Part shown: positions 35,364-46,200 of the stretch, piece by piece | Position numbering within the stretch: the stretch's first letter is position 1 | Layout of the letters: each line of letters starts with the position of its first letter | The notes under the pieces: generated by a model | The model's database searches: none | The model's input: only the letters and a program-made list of their open reading frames with translations | What the model was told of the DNA's origin: nothing | Position numbers and translations under genes: made by a program | Source: Pleodorina starrii | Lineage: Eukaryota; Chlorophyta; Chlorophyceae; Chlamydomonadales; Volvocaceae | NCBI GenBank assembly: GCA_030267565.1 | Contig: BRXU01000004.1 | Coordinates: forward strand, 4,594,501-4,658,500 | DNA: 64,000 nt | Reading direction: 5' to 3'

Positions 35364-38300
35364 TCAGGACAGATGCGCAACGTGCTTCTGTTGCGACGCC
35401 GTGTCCTGACCACACCAGCAGGTCGGGTACTGGTCTATGTCAGGGCAGCACTGCCTGCAGGGGCCCAAGTGCTTGCACCCCATCAGGAGCACGCATCCAG
35501 GGCGCTGGTGGCACAAGGGGCACAGCAGCGGCGTCGAGGGCTGCCGCGGAACCGCCGGCGACGGCGACGGCGCCTCGGGCGGCGGCGGCGACGGCGCCGC
35601 CGCCGCTGCCGCCAGTACTGGCTGCCACGTGGGCGGCTGCACGGCCGCAGGCACGAACGGAGCCGGCGCGGCGGGGCGCGGCGCCGCCGCCTCGGTCGCG
35701 GACACAATGCGCATCTGGCCTGGGGGCAGCGACGGTGACGGTCGGACCAGCGGCTTGACGGCTGCCGCCACCGGCATGGGCGCACCGGGCCGTACCACGA
35801 CTTGGGGCGGGAGCGCGGTTACGGGGCGCACCGCCGGCGGCAGGTTGCCTGCCAGGGTCACTCCGACGGGTCGCACCGCGGCGCCGGAGGGCGTCAGCCG
35901 AATGGGAGGGGCGGCCAAGCCCGCCGGCGGCGCCCAGGGAAGGACTGGTGGACCCCCGGACGCAGGGGCCGCCGCGGACGCAACCTGGGTCTGGGCCGGA
36001 GCAGGGGCAGCGGCAACGGCCGCCGGCGCGGCCTGCGACGCGCTTGCCCCCCCGGCGGCAGCGGCGGCTGCCGCACGCTGCTGCATGAACATCATCATTG
36101 GCGGCATATAGGGCGTCGGCGGGGGCGGGCCGCTTGGTGCTATGGTGACGGCAGGCGGCTGCGTCACGGCCATCGCTGCAGTTGGCGCCGCCGCCGCCGC
36201 CGTTGCCGTTGGCGCCGCCGCAGCCGCCGCTGCATTTGGTGGCGCGGCGACAACCACGGGCGAGCCCGCCCGGCCGTGCGGCATCAGCCGGCTGAGGAGA
36301 GTCTGTGGGATTGGCGGCGCATGTGGCGCCGCGGCCGGCGCAGTGGATGAGGATGCAGCCGCAGGGGCCGCGCTGATGACGGTGGCGGCTCCCAGGACCC
36401 GCGGCGTCATCGTGCCTGGGGCCGCCACCAGCGGCACCACTCCGGACGTTCTCACCGGCACAATCGGCACCACCGGCGGCGGTGGCAGCACCACCGGCGG
36501 CGGCGGCGGCGGCGGCGGCGCAGCCGCCAGCGCGGCTAACGCCGCCGCCGTCGCGACCTCGTGCTCGGCCAGCACGCGCAGCACGTCGCGCGCGTCCTGG
36601 CCCTGCGCGCGGGCCGACGGGGTGGTGTACGGCAGGCCGGGGAAGACGCGGCCGCCGGCGGGGGTGGCGACGAAGCGCGACTTGGGCATCGCGGGCAGGC
36701 GGCGGACGAGCTGCCAGGTGACGTGGGTGCCGTCGTTGCCCAGCGAGGCCCACATGCCCAGCACCTCCTCCGTGTTGCGGTTGAACAGCAGCAGGGCGAC
36801 CCGCGAGGGCGGCACCGTGTCGGTCCAGTCGGGGAAGTACAGGGACTGCACCTTGGTCAGCTCGTTCCTACGCGTGCGATTGGGCAGTGGGGTTGCACAG
36901 GTGCGATTGGGCAGTGGGGCAGCAGCCAGTGGGGCACCCGCCGGTCGGCCGGCCGAATGCGCGTGATTGAGAAAGGTTGGGAGGCCGGGTTTGGGGCGGC
37001 GATGAGGGTCGGGATCCGGCGCGTGCCTGAGGTTGAAAGGTCGGGACCCAGCATGAGGACTCCACGCGCAAAAACGGACGGGCTGTCGTTTGGGCTACCG
37101 TACCGATGCAATCTTTTTGCGACGCGGTTAATTTGCGAGGCCAGAAAATATTTAAAATTTGGATATGTAAACGCTATTATTTTGCGAGGCGCCAGTAGGA
37201 GTTTATTTGTAAACTTTTGAAATTTGCGAGCTCTTGAGCCGTATGTCATAGTTTGCGAACTCGCATCTTATCGTCAGCGCAAAGGAATTGCATTCTACTG
37301 AAGGAATTGGACATACCGGGTGCCATACCTGCTTCACGCCACCCATCCGGCCCAAAACCCATCCGCCCCACAGCCACGGGCTTGGCCTTGGGCTGCTTGC
37401 CTTTCGTAGTGGCCTTCCTGCGTCCCGGCTCCCCTCCCCCGTGCAGCAGCCTGTCCACCCGCCCACCCCGCTGCCCTTTCTCTCTGCCTGCCACGGCCCC
37501 TTGCCGACTGGGACATGCCGGCCCCCGTTGGCTCCACCGCCGTCGCCGCCTCTACTCCCCGACCGGCCGTGCCCGCCGTAGCCCCGGCAGCCCTTCCCCG
37601 CCGGCCCCCACAGCGCCCCCACCACCCGCAGCTCGCGGCAAATAATTTATATTTGCGAGAAAAGTTTGCGAGGTGCCTTGGGAGTTTTTTTTGAAACTTT
37701 AAATATTTGCGAGGGACCCTTCCGAGTTTTTTTTGACACTTTGCGAGGCCCCAAACAGTTCATTATTTATTCGCAAAAAGATTGCGTCGGTACGGTATTT
37801 GCGGGAATAAAACTTTGCAGCCGGCCACAACGTCGGGTGCGGGGCAGGGTGCGTGAGGCTTCTGGCAAAGGAGGCGACGTCGGCAAAGCGGCGGACGCGC
37901 GCGATCCAAGGGCCAGGTAGACAGCAAAACACCCTCGCGAGCAACGGGGAGAACACTCACTGCAGGTATGCCGACAGGTACTGCGTCTCGCAGTTGATGA
38001 CGTACACGATGTCGTACGCTTGCCAGAAGCTGTCCTCGGCGACGGTGGCCGCGGCTGCCGCCGGCGCGGCGGTGGCGGCGGCGCCGAGGACAGCGTCGGG
38101 TGGCGCTGCGGCGGCGGCTCCGCCGCCGCCGCTGCCGACGGGTGAGAGGCCGTCCCGGCTGGCCACCGTCGTCAGCGGCCCAGCGCCGTGCGCGCCTGCA
38201 GCCATTAGCTGCTGCAGCAAAGCCGCCCCGGCCGCCTGCCCTGAGGCAGTGGCGGAGGCCGCCGCTCCAGGGTACGCAGCCCTCAAAGCGCCGCCGTGGA

Positions 38301-39769
38301 CAGGTGCAGCAGCTGCACGACTCACGCCCACGCTCTCCGCCGCGGGGTTGGGGACATTGGCGGAGACATTGGCGAAAGGCGACGCTGCAGCGGCTGCCTC
38401 CGCGGCGTCGCCTCCCAAAGCGCTCGCCGGCCTGCTGGCGGTCCCTCCCGCCCGCTGCAACACGGGGCTCTCTCGGGCGCTTGGCTCCTGCGCCGCCTCC
38501 GCACCCATCGCTGAACTCTCGGCCTCCCGCTCCGCACCCTGCGGCTCTGCGCCCTGGACAAGGTACGCCCCGGCTTCCGTCTGAGCACCGCCATCCGTCG
38601 CCGCAGCCGCGGAGCCGGCGGCGGCTGGGAGCTCCGCCGGCGGCGGCCCACTCGCATCTCCGGCATCAGCCGGGGCAGCCACGCCAGCAGCCGCGGAGTC
38701 TGTTGCCCGCGCACCGGCTCCCTCCGCCTCCTCCTCCTCGACGCCCGCAGTCCGCTCCGCACCCGCGGCCTCCGCGCCCTGCTCCTGCTCCCGCACGTCC
38801 TGCTCCGCCGCGCCGTCGCCGTCTGTGGCTGCTGCCACGGGCGGCTGCGGCTCCGACGCCGGCCCAGCCGCCCCATCGCCCTCTGCAGCCGGCGCTTCCG
38901 CCCCATCGACCGCTTGCGCCACTCCCGCTGACCCCTCCACCGCCCCCACCTCGTCGCGGGCCGCGCCTGCGATGCCCTGCACGCCGTCTCCGGCCGCCGC
39001 CGCCGCTGTCGCTGCCATGTCCCGCTCTGCCTCGGCCGCCGGCGGCGTAGCGCCCGCCGCCGCCGCCACAGGCCCTGGCTCCGCACCGACTCCCGCCATT
39101 TGCACCCCCACGGCCGACGTGCCGCCCGAAACATCCTCAAGTTCGCGCGGTCGCGCGCTCTGCCGTCCTCCCTGCGGCGCCCCCTCGTCGACCAAACTCT
39201 CCACTTCGGCATTTGCGTCTGAGCCGAGTCCGGCCTCCGCCTCGTCGTTCAGATCTGGGGTCGGGGCTACGCTGCGGGACTCCGGCTGGGAAACCGGGCT
39301 GGTTCCGGGGGCCGTCGCCGCAGCCGCAGTCCCGGGCACCGCCGCCACCAAGTTCCGGTCGTCGAGCGCGGCGGCGGCGGCGGCGATACCCTCCCCACCG
39401 GGAGTCCCGTTGAGAGGGACGCTCCCGGCGCTGCTTGCCGCGCCCAGGGAGGTGCCCGCATGGAAGTCGATCACCTCGCCGGTTATGGGGCACCTGATCT
39501 CGAGAACCCTCCTCTTCGGCTGGATTGTCACGGGCTGGGAGGTCTGCGGCAGCGGCTGCGCCTGCTGCCACTGCTGTGGGGGAGGCGGCGGCGGCGGCGG
39601 AGGCGGCGGCACTTCGCGAGGCATGCTCATGGCGGCGGCGGCCGCTGCCGCGGCAGCCGCCGCCGTGGCGTTCCATCCGTCCTCCACCACCGGCAGCGGC
39701 TCCGGCTCGAGATCCGGCGACCCCCAGCGGTTGCCGAGCAGCGCGTCATCGTCCGCGGTCCGGATGTGC
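35364..39769 (-). CDS. DCD-like domain plus RING, C-terminal exons of a probable giant gene
   Basis: Two exons, 37961-39769 and 35364-36867, joined in phase 2. The first has acidic/Ala-rich sequence with a polyproline run and ends DSFWQAYDIVYVINCETQ. The second continues with VALLLFNRNTEEVLGMWAS and TWQLVRRLPAMPKSRF, matching the paralog's DSFWRDFDCVRLTICSSDTR, ALLLFDVDKEEMLGVWKA and TWTLVRRLPP. It ends in a RING-like finger (CPLC, GCKH, PCRQC) whose last pair is C-x-C (TCWCG) instead of the paralog's C-x2-C. The upper exon starts at a CAG acceptor (HIRTADDDALLGNRW) and has no ATG before MSMPREV. An upstream exon is therefore expected, and 40266-40375 fits in phase. Ubiquitin-ligase function is inferred. 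A 700-bp TIR element lies in the intron 36868-37960. Confidence 0.65.
37096..37797. mobile_element. Non-autonomous TIR element in intron
   Basis: Inverted repeats of 27 bases with one mismatch: TACCGTACCGATGCAATC at 37096 onward and its complement ending at 37797. The outer thirds are AT-rich and carry about eight copies of TTTGCGA(G) in one orientation. The middle (about 37310-37640) is GC-rich unique sequence, possibly captured. No transposase. No clear target duplication. Confidence 0.7.
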
Positions 39770-40265
39770 CTGCAGGTTGGGGTGGACCAGCGGCCGCGAC
39801 CGGGCGCGCGATTACGGCGCTAAAAAAGGAACGCGGACGCCCCCGACAAACGTGGTTGATAGCAAGAGAACTAGCTGTTTTATCGGAGGCAAATGAGGAG
39901 GAGGGAACGGGACATGCACGAACGTGGGGGTCGGGGTGCAGTGCCATGCGATGAGGGGGCACCGCTCGCGTGCGCTTGCGGGGCGCCGGATCCTGGCCCC
40001 CCGCTTCGTCCGAGCGATGAGACCATCATGTGCCTGGCCGCCACACCAGCGTGATCGCGCCAATATACCCCACATACGTGCGCAGCGACTCCTAGGCACA
40101 CAATGCCACGCCACAACATGCCAGCGCCACACAATCAACACCGCATCAAGGCGACGCCGGCAGAGCCCGAGAGCCCCCGCCACCATCCGCCTCGGTCGGC
40201 TACGCCCCTCCTCTGCGGTATCTGAGGGTACCGGTATGTTAGGGTATCTTTGTCACCGCACTCAC

Positions 40266-43200
40266 TGGCTCAGCACCTCCTCCGTCGGGAACTCCCGCAT
40301 GTACCAAACCAGCGGCTTGGAGGAGCCCACCGTCTGGTTGCGGAAGTGAATGAAGACGGTGGTCGCATCCTCGACCTGCGCCAGGTTACCATACGAGGTG
40401 GGTTGCGCTTTCGGACCAGACACAGACAGGCGGACCGACGGACGGATGGTCAGTCAGGATTCAGGCGGTCACCTTCGATTCGAGCAGTGGCGGCCCCACT
40501 TCGTTCATCGTCGCTTGCGAGGTGCCGCATGCTCAACCCCCCATATACACAGAAAGCACGCGGGCACAAGACGCGTGATAGCGGGCAATAGCTCTCACAT
40601 TCCCGCGGGTGGGCATACCGCAACGCCCCGGCCTTCACCGCCACACCTTCCCCTCCTGCGGCTGCGCTCCCCCCGCGCTCGCTCCTCACCCCTCCCCTCC
40701 CCTCCCCCCCCCCTGGCCCTCCCCCTCCCTGGAGTGAGGGGGAGGGCCAGGCCCCTCCCTCCAGGCCCCGCTTCGTTTCCTCCTCCACCTCTCGCTCCTC
40801 ACCGTGCTCATCTCCACCGCCGCGCACTCCTGCTCCCGAAAGACCTGCAGCCGCAGCACGGGGCCGTACTCGCCCAGCAGGCGGCGCAGAAAGGTCTCCG
40901 TGTCGCTCTCGTGCTTCTCGATCCACCGCACGTCCAGACGCTCCACAAGCACCGTGTTGGTGTAGCCACCCAGGCTGTCGTCTGCGGCGGGGGATAAAAA
41001 GAAGACACCGCAGCGGAGAGACGGGAGATGGGAGGTTGGGGAAGGACGAGGGAAGACAACGTCGGCGTTGGCAGCAAGGAGAGGCGAAAGGAGGAAGCGA
41101 GGCAAGGCGATGCAGCCACCATGCAGGCAAAACCAGGCGGCAAAGCAAGCAAGGAGTGTTCGGGGGGGAGGACGATGCAGCGATCGAGAAGAGACCAGCC
41201 CCTCGCGGGGCTGTTCCGCCGCTGCGGTTTACCCTTACTGACGCCCCGCGGGGGCTCCAAACTCCAAACGACACCACCCCAGACCCCACACGACTGACTC
41301 CAGACTCCAGACGGTAGACTCCAGACCCCTCCAGGCTCCAGATGGCACACCCTCCCCCCCCCCCGACCCCACACACCGTGCCGCAGCTTCAACAGCGCCT
41401 CCCCCACGTAGTCCACCGTTGGCGCGGGCCCGCGGCGGGTCCGCTGCTCCATCGCGGCGTTGAGCGTTGGGAACTCTGAAATACGAACCTCCCGCCGCGG
41501 TTGCGGCGGCGGAGGCGGCGGCGGCTGATAGTACTCCTCTTCTGCGACCATGCCGTACGCCAGCGCCTCGTCGTTAGACGTCGTCATGGCGGCGGTGGCA
41601 GCGGCGGCGGCGCCGCCGAGGCCGCCAGCGGCGGCGGGCACGGAGGCGGCGGCGCCGCCGCCCGTCACGGCTTGGAACTCGTCCAGGTGCATCTTCACCT
41701 TGAAGCCCTTCTTCTTCTTCTTGGGGCCGGCCACGACTTGCGCCGCCGCGACGTCACTGCTGGGTCCCGCCGCTGCGGCATCGCCGTCGCGCTCGATTTG
41801 CGCCGCAGGGGCGGCCTCGTAAGCCTGCGAGAGAACGAGCACACAAAAGGCTCATCAGAATCTAAACATGAGGCGAGCAACGCAAATGGACCAGCTCGTC
41901 GGGCATTCCACACGTCATTGTGAACGCGGGTGGGCAGCCGCCCGGCGGGGTGGCGCCGCGGCCCGCCCCTTGAAAAGGGCAAACATGCCCCTGCCGCAAA
42001 ACGCGTGCCCCTCTTGCTCTATACGGGGCCGCCGCGACGCACCACACACTCGCTCGCTCGCTCGTCGATTGCGGCGGGCACACGCACCTGCAGCGCAGGT
42101 GCCGGCTCGCTGACAGCGAGCTCCGCCGCCGCTGCCGCCGCCGCTGCCGTCGCCGCTGCAGCTGCCGCCACCGCGCCATCATTCTCCACATGGAAAGCGG
42201 CGCGCTCGTAATCCAGGAACAGGAGCTCCTCAACTGCGGGGGTTTCGACATGAGGGGCCGGGCGGGGCAGGGCCGTAGGGGTGGTGGGCAGAGCCTCGAG
42301 CGGGGAGCGGAGGCCGCGGGGCGCCGGCGGGGACGCGGCTGATAGGTAGCGGTAGCTGTGCTGAAAGGAAGCGTTGTCGGGGCCACGCCGGGCGACACGG
42401 GTGACGCATCGAGCCAGGTACGTACAGGTTGTGTGGAGCTTTAGGATCTTGCCATAGACCACCACGCGCAACCCGTACTGCGAGCACGATCTTGGGCTTT
42501 TGAGGCGCGCCGCGGCGGCCGAGGCCCCGTGCCAGGCCGCGCCGCGTCTGCATGCCTCCTCGGGCGCCACCCAGCGGCTCGCCGCCCACCCTCGCCCTTT
42601 GCCATTTGCCCCTCCTTGGATGTTCCGCCCGCCGCCTCAGTCCCCACAACCCGACCCCAACTCCCTGGGCTGGGCCGCGCTCTTGCACGCCCTCGTCCCC
42701 TCTCAACTGTGCTGTGCTATGCTGTGCTGTCGCGCGCAGTTATCCGTTTGGGTCGGTCCGGCGGCGACGCGGTCGCAGCTCTTCCAATTTTGGTAAGGTA
42801 TGTCCGGTAAGCACTGCCGGCTCCTCGATCCCCTACGTCCTTCCGCTGCGATAACGTCCTTCTTACTCCCCACTGTGCCGCACCCAATCACCCATCCACC
42901 CAGTCAGCCACCCACCCTTCGGCGCAGCCCTCGCCTGGTTGACGATTCTGATACCGCGGGCGGCCGCGGGCCGCGGCGCCTCCTCCGCCGGCGCCAGCGC
43001 CGCAGCCTCTTGCCCGCCGTCCTCGACCACACGCCGCCGCTCTTCCCGAGCGCGGCCGCCGCCGCCTGCCCGCGCACCAGCCGCAGCCGCAGGGGCAGCC
43101 ACGGGGCCGGCGACCGCTGCCCTCGCCGCGACGCCGCCCTTGCGGCTCTTCTTCGCAGCCTGCTGCCCGCTCACGACGCTGCAGCTGCCTGATGCCTGTG

Positions 43201-46200
43201 GGTTGGCATGGGACATTGTCAAAACAACAGCAGCGACCAGTGCCAGTGCACCAGTGCCAGTGCCGGGGCGACAGCCACGTGGAGAGAGGACGGGCAGGGC
43301 AGCGCGGTGGGAAGCTCACACCAGAAAGGCAAGAATCACCCAGTACGGTAGATACGGCTAGTCCGTGGCGACATCCCGGCTGCCCAGACGTCATTCCGAA
43401 GTCAGCGACCTGTTGGGAGCGCACCAAAACGGTGCGACTGCCCCGAGTTAGACCACCCCGGGCCGGCAAGGGGCCATAGGCCGCCGGGAGCCATCCGCCG
43501 CCATTTTACCGCCGCCTGTTCGGTCGTGGCCGAGGACACTTGGAGCATCATGCCTGACGGCCTACCCAGGCTCCGTACCTGAGCCTCAGCGTCGCCGGCC
43601 TGCCGCTTCCGCCGCTTGGCGGCCGCCGCCTCCGCCGCCTCCGCCAGGTGCCGTACTTCTGTGGCCATGGAGTACAACTCGTGCATCGGCTTGGCGTCCG
43701 GGCCCTGGAACAGGCTCACGCGGCTAATGTGGCCGTCGCAGCTGTCTGTGACGCAGCGGTGCAGCTTGGGCTTTCCCTGGCATGACAAGAACGGGGAGGG
43801 AGGCGGGTAAAGGGAAAATATCGGTCGAGGGAGGAAGGGGGGAGAGGGACGGATGGCGGACTGGTGAGGAAAGGACGGCAGTAGGCGGAGAGAGCGGGCA
43901 AGGGCGGCAGCAGGGAGGATCCGTTTCATGTGGTATGACATGCATCTGCAGTGCTGCAGCTGCACGAGCATGGAGCGCCTTGGAAGGCACCCGGCGCCCG
44001 CTCAAGGAAACGACGCACGCATGCGCACAGGGCACGCCACGCCAAGGCATGGATGGCTGCCGGGCGCGGACCGGAGCGGGGCGCTCGCCGCACCCACGTC
44101 CCCCGGACGCGCGCTCGCCGCACCCACATCCTTGGTCTTGTCCTTGAACTGGCGGTCGAACTCGTCGCCCCGCAGCCGCGCCATTCCGTCCAGGAAGGAC
44201 CGCCAGCACTTATCATGCAGCAGCATCGAGCAGCCCCGGGTGCACTGCAGCATGTAGCGCCGCTGGCTCTCTGCGGACGGAACAGAGAAGGAAGGGAGGG
44301 AGGTTGTCCACGGGAAGGGCCGGAGCCCATGAAGCACGGGAGAGGGCAGAAAGGGAGAGATGGCAAATGCAGCATAATGGGTCACAGGGGCGGTGGGATG
44401 GCGTCACGGGGGTTGGGGAGTCGGGGGGTTATAAACGGTCTTGGCATGCGGTCCTGCTGGGCGGCGAGTCCAGCTCCTGCTGCGTTGGGTACTTGGGTTG
44501 GGTCGGCGGCGCTTTGCCGCCGCCACGGACTGGCAGGGGGCCGGCAAGTCACAAAAGACACAGAACACTTACTTCTGCGAAACGTCGTTGACAACACAAC
44601 AACCTGGCTGCGGCCGCCTAGTGCGCTGATCGAACGATGCGTCAGCCGTGGCACCCTTCCCAACTCCCACTACCTCCTGAACGCCCCACTATGGGGCAAC
44701 CCACTACTGAAGGCGGGCGTAGATCGAGGGGGTTTGGAGACAGACTTTGCGGATCTGTGCTCCCTCCCAGGCTTCACCTCGGTTGGGACCGCAGTCCGAT
44801 GCAGGGCGGCGTTGAGCACGGTGTACGAGGCCATGCCACAAGGCTCACAGGGCCGAGTTAACCCCTTGGTACGGTCCCGGTGCTCACGCGTTTTCTTTGA
44901 AGCGTGTGTTAGCGGTGTCTTGGCAATCAGTGACCTAGGGGGTGTTCCGCTGCCGTTACGCGAGGGCCTGACCGCAGCCAGGCGCATTAGGGAACTTTTA
45001 GAGCGCATTCCAACGGGATGGGTAGAGGCAGCCGTAGCAACGTTGGAAGACGCGAACGGGCTAGAGGCGGCGCCACCCGAGGAAGAATCGTGGGCAAGAA
45101 TGGTGCAATGCTTAGGATGGAGAGTTGGAGAGACGGCATTGCCACTCGCCCAACTCTCCACGCGAGTGGCGACCTGGCTGCAGATGGATGGGGCAAGGGC
45201 GGAGTTACGTGCAAAGCACCAGGCTTTCGTGGGTGAGGCGATGGGCACGCCAGAACCCACGGAGCAGAGGGTAGCCAAGTGGGAGCCCACTTTTGCCCGC
45301 CTTTGGAAGGTGAAGTGGGAGAACGAGAATAAAGAACCGTATTGGCGTTTGGCGATGGATGGCTTTGCGGGCTTCCCCATGCACCGTGCGCAATTGGGAG
45401 GCCCAAATGTGGCGAGGTGCCCGTGCGGGGATACCATGTCGCAGGGTGACCGCATGCATCACTTTTGGGACTGCAGAGTAGCGCAACATTTGAGGTCGAA
45501 ACTAGAGGGTGCGACCGGCGGCCACATCTCCCGATGTGAATTATGGCTGGCTGAGCCACCGGTAGGCATCGTAGGCAAGGTTTGGGATATTGTTGTACTG
45601 GCGGCAATGGTAGCGCTGGAACGAGGGCGGCAGTTGCTTTACAAGTCCCGGGCAGCCGCGCCCGATCAAGGTTTTTGCGATCGTGTAGGGATTAGTATCG
45701 AAGCAGCCTTTTGGGAGCGCCTACGCTGTTTTGCGCTCGTTAGAGACGCCCGCGCGAACTGGGATGATGTCCCAAGCACCCACCCCTTCCTCCACACGGA
45801 CGCGAACGGCCATATCCGTGCCAGGCTGCCACATTAGGCAGTGCCCTAGCACTAACCGCCGGTGGGTCCCATGGGACCAACCCTCCCTCAATGATGAGCG
45901 GACACGAGGGAGGGTGCTGGTCTGCAGTCGGCAGGCCCGTGAGGTTCTGAGTTGACTCAGAATGCGCCAGCGCAGGACCCTAGTGGTCCCTCATTGTAAC
46001 TCTCGCATCCTACCTCCTGGTCCGCTGGCCGACGTCAGTCGTGCCGCGCCCCCCCCCCCCATACACACGCCACACTGCCAGCCGCGCCCAGCACTCCAGC
46101 CCGGCCTGGCTTCGTATCCGCAGCCGCATCGCAATCGCAACCACATTCGCAACCGCAGTTTCTCCTCACCTTTCACCAAATAGCGGGGCTCGTCGCATAC

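Noticed and set aside
43951..44559. 5' extension of the LINE open frame
   Set aside because: This part overlaps coding exon 44128-44270 of the minus-strand gene and lacks retroelement motifs. The frame is open by chance.
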